This document shows positions 7,155 through 15,155 of a DNA stretch of 42,746 nucleotides, piece after piece; positions within the stretch are counted from its first letter, which is position 1, and the number at the start of each line of letters is the position of its first letter. The notes under the pieces were generated by a model, which saw nothing but the letters and a program-made list of their open reading frames with translations, did not search any database and was not told where the DNA came from. The stretch is from contig LGRT01000015.1 in the NCBI GenBank assembly GCA_001642945.1, positions 1 through 42,746 of the forward strand, in the 5' to 3' direction. The stretch is from Rhodobacteraceae bacterium SB2. GTDB taxonomy: Bacteria > Pseudomonadota > Alphaproteobacteria > Rhodobacterales > Rhodobacteraceae. The translations under genes were made by a program, and so were the position numbers.

Positions 7155-8138
7155 ATGACAATTTTTACGAAAGTGATCAGCAATGCCGCCGCAACCGTGG
7201 CACTGGCAATCGTTGGCAGCGCCGCCTCGGCTGAAAAATGGGATATGCCCATGGCCTATGCGTCTTCAAACTTCCATTCAGAAATGGGTGTGGTTTTTGC
7301 AGATAAAGTACGCGATTATACAAGCGGTGACATTGATATCACCGTTCACCCCGGCGGATCCTTGTTTAAAGGCGGCGAGATCAAGCGCGCGGTGCAAACC
7401 GGGCAAGCCCCGATTGGCGAGCGGTTTATGTCGGCCCATGCCAATGAAGCGCCCTTGCTGGGATGGGATAACCTGCCATTCATTGCAACAACATATGAGC
7501 AAAACAACAGTCTTTGGGATGCGGCAAAAGATAAGGTGAATGCCCAGCTTTCTGATCTTAACCTGGTGGCGCTTTACACCTGCCCATGGCCGGGCCAGGG
7601 CTTTTATTTCAAAAAAGCAGTGTCATCTTCAAAAGATACGCAAGGCGTCAAATTCCGATCATATAATACCGCAACGGCAACCTTTGCAGAAGAGCTGGGC
7701 ATGATCCCTGTGCAAGTGGAAGCAGCAGAGCTGAGCCAAGCTTTGGCAACCGGTGTTGCAGAATCCTTTATTTCTTCAGGCTCAACTGGCTATGACCGTA
7801 AAGTTTGGGAGCATCTGACGCATTATTATAAGGTCAATGCGTGGTTGCCGCGCAATTACGTGATGGTCAATAAGGGCGTTTGGGAAGGTTTGGGATCTGA
7901 TGTGCAAGCCAATATCCAAAAAGCCGCGGATGAAACCGGAGCGGCATGTGCAGCAAAATCGGCTGAACTGGCCAATTGGTATTTTGAGCAGTTGGAAGCC
8001 AATGGCATGAAGGTTGAGGATGCAGGGCCCGAATTCTTGGCAGAGTTAGAAGCGATTGGCGCGAAAATGAAAGCCGATTGGTTGTCAGAAGTTGGCGCTG
8101 ATGGCCAAGCAATCTTAGACGCTTACAACGCTAACTAA
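7155..8138 (+). CDS. dctP: TRAP transporter substrate-binding protein
   Basis: A 327-residue periplasmic binding protein of the DctP family (symbol denotes family, not proven C4-dicarboxylate specificity). The signal peptide ends near residue 26 (GSAASA, then EKWD). The mature part carries the typical VHPGGSLFKGGEIKRAVQTG segment and the central region KFRSYN, where DctP proteins place the Arg that binds a substrate carboxylate. A GGGAG ribosome site precedes ATG 7155. It follows the FAD oxidase by 31 bases and is separated from the small permease gene by a strong hairpin, consistent with higher expression than the permeases. Confidence 0.93.
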   Translation: MTIFTKVISNAAATVALAIVGSAASAEKWDMPMAYASSNFHSEMGVVFADKVRDYTSGDIDITVHPGGSLFKGGEIKRAVQTGQAPIGERFMSAHANEAPLLGWDNLPFIATTYEQNNSLWDAAKDKVNAQLSDLNLVALYTCPWPGQGFYFKKAVSSSKDTQGVKFRSYNTATATFAEELGMIPVQVEAAELSQALATGVAESFISSGSTGYDRKVWEHLTHYYKVNAWLPRNYVMVNKGVWEGLGSDVQANIQKAADETGAACAAKSAELANWYFEQLEANGMKVEDAGPEFLAELEAIGAKMKADWLSEVGADGQAILDAYNAN

Positions 8139-8146
8139 GGCAGACA

Positions 8147-8178
8147 GCAGCAGCGGCCTTTGCAACGGCCGCTGCTGC
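8147..8178 (+). promoter_or_regulatory. Strong hairpin between binding protein and permease genes
   Basis: GCAGCAGCGGCC (8147-8158) and GGCCGCTGCTGC (8167-8178) form a perfect 12-base stem with an 8-base loop, starting eight bases after the DctP-type stop codon. There is no T-run directly after it, so it is better explained as an mRNA-stabilising or partial-termination element that raises the binding-protein to permease ratio than as a full terminator. Confidence 0.6.
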
Positions 8179-8203
8179 GTATTTCTAAAAAAAAGGAATT
8201 TCG

Positions 8204-8917
8204 ATGCGAGATTGGCAACCATTCGTGGGGCTGCCCTTATGGGTTTGGCTTTTCGTTTTTCCATCGCTCATTGCCCTCTTTTGTTTGTGGCAAGGCCCAA
8301 AAGCCGCTGTGCTTTTTGCACCTATTTGGCGACTTTTAGATAAATTATACAAAGCGGCTGGGGTGCTTGCAGCCTGTTTTATGGTGGTCATACTGCTCCT
8401 GATTATTGGTCAGATGATTACCCGCTGGGCAAATCTTACCTTTCCGGGTTCAACCGAATATGCGGGCTATGCGATGGCCGCCACTTCTTTTTTTGCTCTG
8501 GCCTATACGCTCACTCAGGGTGCGCATATTCGGGTCTCTGTTTTATTAAATCTCAATCGGCACACAAAGTTTTGGCTTGATGCGGCAGCTATGTTTATCG
8601 CTGCAATCACCGCCACCTATTTTGCACGCTATGCAATCAAAACAAATATTGTATCCGAAATGCTAAATGATCGCACCCAAGGGCAGGATTTTGTGCCGGA
8701 ATGGCTGCTGACGCTGGTGGCGATGTTTGGCAATTCACCGGCAAAATGGAGCGAGATGTGGGCCAAAACCGGCTCGGATTGGGTCTATACGCCGGTCTGG
8801 CTTCCGCAGCTTCCAATGTCGATTGGCACAGTCCTTTTGGCCGTTGCGATTTGGGATTACCTGACCCGCCTTCTGGCGCTGCGTGAAACTCAAATCCACA
8901 GAGAAAGCCTGAAATGA
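8204..8917 (+). CDS. dctQ: TRAP transporter small permease
   Basis: A 237-residue membrane protein of the DctQ family. It has an extra N-terminal hydrophobic segment (around residues 8-30) followed by four more, beginning near residues 50, 85, 120 and 205. The region TFPGSTEYAGYAMAATSFFA, with its EY/E motif, is typical of DctQ. AAGGA precedes the ATG. Its stop overlaps the large-permease start in ATGA at 8914-8917, so the two are translationally coupled. The length exceeds the roughly 160-190 residues of minimal DctQ because of the N-terminal helix and an internal loop. Confidence 0.88.
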   Translation: MRDWQPFVGLPLWVWLFVFPSLIALFCLWQGPKAAVLFAPIWRLLDKLYKAAGVLAACFMVVILLLIIGQMITRWANLTFPGSTEYAGYAMAATSFFALAYTLTQGAHIRVSVLLNLNRHTKFWLDAAAMFIAAITATYFARYAIKTNIVSEMLNDRTQGQDFVPEWLLTLVAMFGNSPAKWSEMWAKTGSDWVYTPVWLPQLPMSIGTVLLAVAIWDYLTRLLALRETQIHRESLK

Positions 8918-10227
8918 ACGAACTTTATGCCACAATAATATTTCTGTTTGTTTTATTCGCGTTGCTGGGCGGTTCTGTTTGGATCGGGCTGGCACTGATG
9001 GGGGTTGCTTGGGTGGGAATGGAGCTATTCACCTCTCGACCGGCGGGTGATGCGATGCTGACGACTATCTGGACCGGAGCTTCAAGCTGGACCTTAACCG
9101 CTTTACCTCTCTTTATATGGATGGGGGAAATTCTTTACAGAACCCGATTATCACAGGATATGTTTCGCGGCTTGGCGCCTTGGATGCGATTTTTACCCGG
9201 CGGTTTGCTGCATACCAACATTGCGGGTTGTACGATTTTTGCCGCGGTATCAGGATCTTCCGCAGCAACGCTTAACATGGTGGGGAAAATGTCGATTCCT
9301 GAATTACGGGAACGCGGATATCCTGAATTCATGATTATAGGCACCTTAGCGGGCGCGGCGACGCTCGGCTTGATGATCCCGCCATCGCTTACGCTAATTG
9401 TCTATGGTGTCACAATCAATGAAAGCATTACGAAGCTTTTTATGGCTGGTGTTTTTCCCGGGCTGGTTCTGGCAGGCCTTTTTATGCTGTATATTATGGC
9501 GTGGCACTTCATTTACAAAGAACAGCGTCCAGAACCAGAGCCTGCCATGCCGCTTGGCCAGCGCTTGGCCGAAAGTCGGTTTCTTTTGCCATTATTTGGG
9601 CTTGTCTTTATCGTTATTGGATCGATGTATTTGGGCTATGCCACCGCAACCGAAGCGGCGGCCGTTGGTGTTTTTGGCGCCTTGGCGCTGTCTGCGATGC
9701 AAGGCTCACTTGACTGGGCAACCTTCAGGGACAGCCTGATGGGCGCGACAAAAACCTCTGCGATGATCGCGTTTATCTTGATGGGCGCGGCATTTCTATC
9801 CCTGTCAATGGGCTTTACGGGCCTGCCGCGCGCGCTTGCCGAAATGATTGACAGCTATAACCTGTCTCCGGTGGCCTTAATCGCCGTTTTAACGGTTTTT
9901 TATCTCATTTTGGGGATGTTTATGGATGGGCTCTCTTCGGTGGTGCTGACTATGGCGATCGTTGAACCAATGATCCGCGCGGCTGGAATAGATGTTATCT
10001 GGTTCGGTATCTTCCTTGTTGTTGTGATCGAAACCGCGCAAGTCACGCCTCCGATCGGGTTTAACCTCTTTGTGCTGCAAGGAATGACCCGTCATGAAAT
10101 TGGCTATATCGCCAGAACCGCGATCCCGATGGTTGGCCTTATGTTGCTGATGGTGGTGATTTTGGTGATCTTTCCCGAATTGGCGACTTGGTTGCCCGAA
10201 AATATCCGCCAGCGACCCAGCGGATAA
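8914..10227 (+). CDS. dctM: TRAP transporter large permease
   Basis: A 437-residue inner-membrane protein with about a dozen hydrophobic segments, matching DctM length. Family-typical stretches are seen: SGSSAATLNMVGKMSIPE near residue 112, GTLAGAATLGLMIPPS near 145, and FMDGLSSVVLT and TPPIGFNLFV in the C-terminal half. These correspond to the transport core that imports substrate with Na+ after handover from the binding protein. The start overlaps the small-permease stop by four bases. The next gene begins five bases after its stop. Confidence 0.95.
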   Translation: MNELYATIIFLFVLFALLGGSVWIGLALMGVAWVGMELFTSRPAGDAMLTTIWTGASSWTLTALPLFIWMGEILYRTRLSQDMFRGLAPWMRFLPGGLLHTNIAGCTIFAAVSGSSAATLNMVGKMSIPELRERGYPEFMIIGTLAGAATLGLMIPPSLTLIVYGVTINESITKLFMAGVFPGLVLAGLFMLYIMAWHFIYKEQRPEPEPAMPLGQRLAESRFLLPLFGLVFIVIGSMYLGYATATEAAAVGVFGALALSAMQGSLDWATFRDSLMGATKTSAMIAFILMGAAFLSLSMGFTGLPRALAEMIDSYNLSPVALIAVLTVFYLILGMFMDGLSSVVLTMAIVEPMIRAAGIDVIWFGIFLVVVIETAQVTPPIGFNLFVLQGMTRHEIGYIARTAIPMVGLMLLMVVILVIFPELATWLPENIRQRPSG

Positions 10228-10232
10228 GCCGG

Positions 10233-11174
10233 ATGCTTGGCGCGCTTGGTCAATTGTCACGCCATGGGCGCTTTGTTCTTGTGGCAGGCTTATGCGCAGG
10301 TTTGGCGCTGCCCGAAACTGCGATGGCGTTGCGTCCTTGGTTAAGCGAATTGGTGCTGCTTTTGCTGTTTATCACAGCGTTTCGCGTGGGATTTCCAGAT
10401 GCGTTGGCGGCTTTGCGCCATATTCACCAGACAGCAAGGGTGGTGCTGGCCTACCAACTGGCACTGCCTATGCTTTGCATCTGTCTTTTTGGCTTTTTTG
10501 GGTTGGCAGATCACCCCATTGCCGTTGTGCTCACGCTGATGTTGGCAGCCCCCCCACTGACCGGAGCACCAAACCTATCCGTGATGTTAGGGCATCCACC
10601 CGAGCCTGCGTTTCGCCTTCTTATTCTGGGAACGATCTTACTGCCCCTGACAATCATTCCCATATTTTGGCTCTCGCCCGCGCTGGGCAGCCTGGTGCAG
10701 GCGCTTGATGCGGCTTTGCGGTTGTGCGGTGTCATGAGTGTAACGATTGCATGTGCATTTTTATTTCGGGCGATTTTGCGCTCTGACATGCAGGCGCAAG
10801 AAATCACGGCACTGGATGGATTAACCTCTTTGGCGCTTGCGGTAATTGTGATCGGCTTAATGAGCGCGGTTGCGCCCACATTGGCCGCGCAGCCGGTGCT
10901 CTTGGCGGGGTGGTTACTTTTGGCTGTGGTGATAAATTTTGGATTGCAGGTTTGTGCTTATTTTCTGCTGCGATATGGTCTTAGCCCTGCATATGCGGCA
11001 CCCCTAGCCATTGTTGCCGGCAATCGCAATGTCGCGATTTTTTTGATTGCAGCCAGCGCATCACAATCTGAAGAGTTTTTAATTTTTTTAGGCTGCTATC
11101 AATTTCCCATGTATCTTACACCGATATTGATGCGGCCCGTTTTAGGTAAAAACCCTTTGAGTGAAACCAATTAA
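10233..11174 (+). CDS. BASS-like (bile acid:Na+ symporter superfamily) membrane protein
   Basis: A 313-residue protein with about nine to ten hydrophobic segments. The opening GRFVLVAGLCAGLALPETA is very like the first helix of BASS/SBF carriers, and LTGAPNLSVMLGHPPEP and AIVAGNRNVAIF occupy the places of the crossover motifs. I chose ATG 10233, five bases after the DctM-type stop, over an upstream TTG inside that gene. Co-transcription with a TRAP system is unusual: it may export or import a related organic anion. Family assignment is by overall pattern, so moderately sure. Confidence 0.65.
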   Translation: MLGALGQLSRHGRFVLVAGLCAGLALPETAMALRPWLSELVLLLLFITAFRVGFPDALAALRHIHQTARVVLAYQLALPMLCICLFGFFGLADHPIAVVLTLMLAAPPLTGAPNLSVMLGHPPEPAFRLLILGTILLPLTIIPIFWLSPALGSLVQALDAALRLCGVMSVTIACAFLFRAILRSDMQAQEITALDGLTSLALAVIVIGLMSAVAPTLAAQPVLLAGWLLLAVVINFGLQVCAYFLLRYGLSPAYAAPLAIVAGNRNVAIFLIAASASQSEEFLIFLGCYQFPMYLTPILMRPVLGKNPLSETN

Positions 11175-11736
11175 GTCCTTTGATTTGCTGACCGCTTGCT
11201 CTGCGGCGCAGCTCAAGTATAGGGGCTATTCTTTTCAGCAAAACAACAGGCCTGAAAAATAACCACCAGCTGAGCTATTGCCATTTTTTGAAAAAATACC
11301 AGCTCCTGTCCTTTGCAAGAAATAGGCGTTTGTTTGGCTGTTCACTCTGCTTCGCGGATCATGATAAAAACAGAAAGAGTTTTTTGTGGATGATTTATCC
11401 GGGCTAGGGAGCATTTTGGATGCAAATAAATTTCAAAAGAGGCCACCAACATCTAACCTTCAGATACAGCTTCTTTCGACAAGGTGGTGCCTCGAACCGG
11501 TCGAAAATCCTTGGCGTATAAAAAAATCTCCGGAAAAATTATAGCGTTTTAAGATGATCTTTTTTTTAAGAACCGCCCGCGAGAAGCGCTTTTCAACATG
11601 AGATATAGGCCTTTTGAGGTTGAATGTCATCAAAAAGGCCAGCTACCTTAGAGGCCGGCCTTTCCATTTTATATAGAAACTTTACGCTAATTGATCCTAA
11701 ATCTCAAAAACACCATATGCATATTTACTCAAAGCC
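11175..11736. other. Intergenic stretch between convergent operons
   Basis: Some 560 AT-rich bases between the plus-strand BASS-like gene and the minus-strand FAH-family gene, which converge here. It holds the minus-strand terminator at 11632-11663 and a weak imperfect hairpin near 11193-11217 (CTTG...CAAG arms with two mismatches) that could end the TRAP operon. No coding frame of interest was seen. Confidence 0.5.
11632..11663 (-). terminator. Intrinsic terminator of the FAH-family gene
   Basis: On the minus strand AAAGGCCGGC pairs with GCTGGCCTTT (one mismatch) around a 12-base loop and is continued by a run of five T (TTTTTGATG). It lies about 75 bases after the FAH-family stop codon at 11737, in the right direction to end that transcript. 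Confidence 0.65.
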
Positions 11737-12423
11737 CTAGGTCACGGTTACTTCTAAGTGGCCAAAAGGGTCGAGCGTAAGGCGCATAACGTCGCCCTTT
11801 TGAACAGGCCCGACACCTGACGGTGTGCCAGAGAGGATAACATCTCCCGGCGCTAATTCATAATACGCGCTTAGATAGGCTATCATGTCTGGAACCTTCC
11901 AAATCATTTGATTCAAATTGCCTTCCTGACGAAGCTCACCATTGACCGTTAAGACGATATCACCTTCCGTTGGGTGTCCAACATCCGAGGCCAAGTGCAA
12001 CGGTCCACAAGGTGCCGAGTGTTCAAAGGCCTTGCCGATTTCCCATGGGCGGCCCGCTTTTTTCATTTCACCTTGCCGATCACGGCGCGTCATATCAAGG
12101 CACAGAGCATATCCATATACATGAGACATCGCGTCCGCATATTCGATATTTGTACCGCCTGATTTCAGGGCAATCAATACTTCTGCTTCATGGTGTACAT
12201 CCGAACTTTTAGGGGGATATGGAAAGCGCCCGGTTAAGTTTAAATTGTCCGGGTTCTTCTGAAAAAAGAAGGGATCTTCTTTATCAGGGTCATGCCCCAT
12301 TTCAACGGCATGCGCTGCATAGTTTCGTCCAATACAATAAACACGGCGCACTGGAAAAACTTCATCCTTTCCAACAATAGGCAGTGTTTGAATCTGCGGT
12401 TCTGGTATTGCGTAACGCGCCAT
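11737..12423 (-). CDS. Fumarylacetoacetate hydrolase family protein (fumarylpyruvate hydrolase-like)
   Basis: A 228-residue cytoplasmic FAH-family enzyme. It opens with VYCIGRNYAAHAVEMG and shows FFFQKNPDNL, the metal ligands HHEAEVLIAL (two Glu) and CLDMTRRDRQ (Asp), then KAFEHSAPCGP and the C-terminal LSGTPSGVGPVQKGD. This order and the short length match fumarylpyruvate/acylpyruvate hydrolases that split a C-C bond of beta-diketo acids from aromatic ring cleavage. I chose ATG 12423 because residues upstream in the longer frame are AT-rich promoter sequence. It is divergent from the GntR gene, which probably controls it. Confidence 0.88.
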   Translation of the reverse strand: MARYAIPEPQIQTLPIVGKDEVFPVRRVYCIGRNYAAHAVEMGHDPDKEDPFFFQKNPDNLNLTGRFPYPPKSSDVHHEAEVLIALKSGGTNIEYADAMSHVYGYALCLDMTRRDRQGEMKKAGRPWEIGKAFEHSAPCGPLHLASDVGHPTEGDIVLTVNGELRQEGNLNQMIWKVPDMIAYLSAYYELAPGDVILSGTPSGVGPVQKGDVMRLTLDPFGHLEVTVT

Positions 12424-12448
12424 ATGCGACTCCATGCTGTAGTTAATA

Positions 12449-12476
12449 AGTATATTTTGAATTCGACCAATCGCAA
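12449..12476 (-). promoter_or_regulatory. Putative sigma-70-type promoter of the FAH-family gene
   Basis: Reading the minus strand, TTGCGA (12476-12471) and TATACT (12454-12449) are spaced by 16 bases and point at the ATG at 12423. A GACCAA repeat (ending 12470) falls in the spacer, so a repressor bound there would block polymerase. Confidence 0.45.
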
Positions 12477-12562
12477 CCAATTTAATATTTATTGACATTT
12501 TGTTTGCATTTTGCAACCAATTTTGCTGATGTGGATTAAATAACGATAAATTGGTCGACCAA
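12461..12562 (+). promoter_or_regulatory. Phased GACCAA/AACCAA repeats, candidate GntR operators
   Basis: Four same-direction copies of (G/A)ACCAA end at 12470, 12480, 12520 and 12562, spaced 10, 40 and 42 bases, close to whole helical turns. Two are GCAACCAA (12473-12480, 12513-12520). The last copy is half of a perfect 12-base palindrome TTGGTCGACCAA (12551-12562) immediately before the GntR start codon. FCD-type GntR proteins bind short dyads of this TGGTnnnACCA style, so autorepression and control of the divergent FAH gene are likely. Confidence 0.5.
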
Positions 12563-13276
12563 ATGAATGAGCTATATTATGCGCAGAGCAATACATCTAG
12601 CGAAATAAAACCGGGATATAGCACCGTTGAAAAGCTAAAGTCATTGATCGCCAGTGAGGATTTTGCGCCGGGCAGTCGTCTGCCATCTGAACGTGATTTG
12701 ATTGATCGCTTTAAGATCACCAGAGCTAATTTACGCAAAGCCTTTGATATATTGGAACGCGAGGGGGTTATTTGGCGGCATGTTGGCAAAGGGACATTTA
12801 TCGCAGAGCCTCATTCTGAAAAATCGATTTTGAATATATCGGAACTGGTGAATGAGCTGACACCAGTTCAATTGCTGCGGGCGCGTTTATCAATTGAACC
12901 TGCGATCGCACGTGAAGCGGCAATTCACGCTTCAGAAGCAGGTGTATCTCGTATTGCTGCGGCGTGTAATGCCGCGTCTAGTGCAACCTCTTGGTCCGAG
13001 TATGAACGTGCTGATGACTTATTGCACCATGAAATTGCCGCGGCAGCACAAAATCCACTTTTAATGTCAATGTTTGAATATTTAAATGCGGTTCGCCGTG
13101 CCGTGTCTTGGAATAAGGTGGTGCGCAGTAGCGATCGCCCAGCTTCTGACCATGACAGCTTTGTCGAGCATACAAGAATTTTTGCAGCGATTGAGGGACG
13201 AAACGCCAATGAAGCACAAGCAGCGATGCGCACGCATCTAATCTCAGTTTCAAAACGTCTTTTTGGGGATGATTGA
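12563..13276 (+). CDS. GntR-family regulator with FCD domain
   Basis: A 237-residue FadR-subfamily regulator. The N-terminal winged helix contains GSRLPSERDLIDRFKITRANLRKAFDILEREGVI (about residues 35-69, quoted in part: GSRLPSERDL) and the wing HVGKGTFI. The all-helical FCD effector domain follows from about residue 95, with metal-site-like residues in LLHHEIA and SFVEHTRIFAAIEG. I start it at ATG 12563; a TTG 12 bases earlier is in frame but lies within the operator palindrome. No Shine-Dalgarno is seen, so the transcript may be leaderless. It probably responds to the ABC-imported compound or its ring-cleavage product. Confidence 0.9.
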   Translation: MNELYYAQSNTSSEIKPGYSTVEKLKSLIASEDFAPGSRLPSERDLIDRFKITRANLRKAFDILEREGVIWRHVGKGTFIAEPHSEKSILNISELVNELTPVQLLRARLSIEPAIAREAAIHASEAGVSRIAAACNAASSATSWSEYERADDLLHHEIAAAAQNPLLMSMFEYLNAVRRAVSWNKVVRSSDRPASDHDSFVEHTRIFAAIEGRNANEAQAAMRTHLISVSKRLFGDD

Positions 13277-13348
13277 GCACTAAACTCAGCAAGAGAAAAA
13301 GCAAAAGCAACCTTGCCATCACACGTAACGCTTCCTGGGAGGAGTAAC

Positions 13349-14327
13349 ATGATAAATTTTTTTAAAAAGACCGTGCAGTTTGCGGCTGCTATCCCAATTG
13401 CTCTGTCGTTTGCAATTGGTGCTGCTCAAGCTGAAAAAATTAAAATTGCGTTGGCAGAAGCACCATCAGATGAACTTGCTGCATTCTTTGTTGCTCTTGA
13501 TCGCGCGCGGGCGAATGGCTTGGATTATGAATGGACAGCGTTTTCTGATGAGGAACTTGCGATTCAAGCTGTGCTTAGCGGGCAAATGGATATTGGATTT
13601 GGAACCCCATATGCAGCCATGCAAAGGTGCAAAAGCACCTTTGCGCATAATATTCCAACTCTCAAAGTTGAAATTTTTTCCTGTCACCACGACCAAATAT
13701 TCATCGCTTAAAGATCTGGATGGTGAACCGATTTTGTTACACTCAAGGGGTGGAGGCACTGACTCAATTGCAAATGTGATCGAAGACCGGCTTGGGATGC
13801 AGTTTGGAAAGCGCTCATATGTGCCAGGATCGTCTAATCGCGTTGCTGCGCTGCTTGGTGGGCGTGCAGATGCAACCATTATTGACCTGTCAAACAAGAA
13901 TAAACTCATGCGCAGCGAAGCTGGTGAAAACTTCAATGTGTTAGAAATGTTTGAGGTGGAGGCCAGCGATGAGGCCTTATTTGGAAATCTTGATTGGATT
14001 AAAAATAACGAAAAAGATGTTGATATTTTTGTGACTGCGCTTTTGTCTGTTTGGCAAGATCTTCATAAGGATCCAACTATAATCCGTCGTGAAACCAATC
14101 CCGATGGACCAATCGGTCAATTGCCGCCTGAAATCTTGGCAGAGCTTGATGGGTTTTACACCGATGCCGTGGCAGGCGGTCTATATGATCCTAATGGGGG
14201 CGGCCGAAAAGCTGCAAATGCCGATATGGAATGGTACTCGGCTGCTGGCCAACTTGAGGGCAGCGCCAGTGATCTGAATATCGAGGATTTTTGGTATTTG
14301 GCACCGCTTGATAAAGCCTCACAGTAA
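13349..14327 (+). pseudogene. ABC transporter substrate-binding protein (SsuA/TauA/NMT1-like), frameshifted
   Basis: The first frame from ATG 13349 (GGGAGGAG upstream) encodes a signal peptide ending near residue 28 (GAAQA, then EKIKIAL) and a lobe reading SGQMDIGFGTPYAAMQ, then stops at 13711. A second frame, shifted by +1, continues the protein without a break from about KAPLRIIFQLSKLKFFP through LLHSRGGGTDSIAN to 14327. The whole span is 979 bases, one more than 326 codons, so one extra base in about 13620-13635 explains it. The shift lies in a perfect hairpin. It is either a real mutation, an assembly or sequencing error, or less likely recoding. An intact product would be a 325-residue periplasmic receptor. 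Confidence 0.85.
13621..13644 (+). repeat. Perfect hairpin at the frameshift point
   Basis: GCAAAGGTGC (13621-13630), loop AAAA, GCACCTTTGC (13635-13644): a perfect 10-base stem within the coding sequence, exactly where the reading frame of the binding-protein gene changes. Such palindromes provoke both polymerase slippage in the cell and base-calling errors. Confidence 0.7.
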
Positions 14328-14340
14328 TTTTGCGAAAAAT

Positions 14341-14371
14341 TTGGTTGTGCAAAAAAAATTGGCGCAACCAA
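14341..14371 (+). promoter_or_regulatory. Hairpin between binding protein and permease genes
   Basis: TTGGTTGTGC (14341-14350) and GCGCAACCAA (14362-14371) pair over 10 positions, one being a G-U pair, around an A-rich 11-base loop. It starts 14 bases after the binding-protein stop and ends before the first permease start at 14394. The arm contains GCAACCAA, the same octamer seen twice upstream of the FAH gene, so it may also bind the regulator. Otherwise it parallels the hairpins after the other two binding-protein genes. Confidence 0.5.
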
Positions 14372-14393
14372 TTCCTATAGACGGATTAATTAA

Positions 14394-15155
14394 ATGCAAA
14401 ATCGAGCCCTCATATTAAAGTTGTTTTCTGCTTCTGCCCTCTGTGTCGCTTGGGAAATTGCAGGAAGAGTTCCTGTAAGCTACGCGTTTCCTACGTTTTT
14501 AGAATCAATGTCGGCGCTTATGCAAATGACCGCGGATGGAAGGCTCTTCGAGGCATATGCAGAAACATTGCGCCCTTTAATAATTGGTATCGCCATTTCT
14601 GCCGTTGTTGGAATTATCGTGGGATTATGGGTTGGTTTGAGCCAATTTTTTGACTGGCTGTTTTCGCCAATTTTTATCGTCATGCAAGCCGCGCCATTAG
14701 CTGCTTTGATACCGCTTCTCGTTTTGGCATATGGCATCGGTCTCACGTCGAAAGTGATTGTTGTCTGCATCATGGCAATGCCCGTGATAGTCTTGAACAC
14801 CAGCGGCGCGGTGAAAAATACCCCAGAGTCCTTAAAAGAAATGGGCATATCGTTTCTTGCTTCGCGGCTGTCTGTCATATCTCGTATCATCATTCCGGCG
14901 GCATCTCCGGTCATTTTCGCGGGCCTCCGCCTTGGTATATCGGCAGGGTTTATTGGGGCTATTTTAGCCGAGCTGAAAATCACCCCCACTGGTGTTGGTG
15001 ATATTATAACTTACAGCCGCTCGATCGCAGATTACCCGTCCATGTATGCTGCTATTTTTTCAATTATTGTGCTGTCAGTTCTTTTTTTAAACCTCTTGGA
15101 TAAAGTAGAAACCCTTCTCTTTAAAGGAAACGAGCGTGGTTATGTCTCAGATTAA
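14394..15155 (+). CDS. ABC transporter permease (SsuC/TauC-like), first
   Basis: A 253-residue inner-membrane permease with about six hydrophobic segments. The EAA-type coupling loop is seen near residues 145-175: LKEMGISFLASRLSVISRI then IPAASPVIFAGLRLG, which contacts the ATPase. It resembles nitrate/sulfonate/taurine-type (NitT/TauT) permeases. The end overlaps the ATPase gene by 14 bases. It works with the second permease at 15954, so the pore is probably a heterodimer, which is less common than the single-permease arrangement of this family. Confidence 0.9.
   Translation: MQNRALILKLFSASALCVAWEIAGRVPVSYAFPTFLESMSALMQMTADGRLFEAYAETLRPLIIGIAISAVVGIIVGLWVGLSQFFDWLFSPIFIVMQAAPLAALIPLLVLAYGIGLTSKVIVVCIMAMPVIVLNTSGAVKNTPESLKEMGISFLASRLSVISRIIIPAASPVIFAGLRLGISAGFIGAILAELKITPTGVGDIITYSRSIADYPSMYAAIFSIIVLSVLFLNLLDKVETLLFKGNERGYVSD

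Noticed and set aside
13380-13620. Reading the second frame of the frameshifted binding protein as a separate 315-residue gene
   Set aside because: Before about 13620 that frame has no protein-like sense, whereas the first frame carries the signal peptide and lobe; one gene with a one-base shift explains both.
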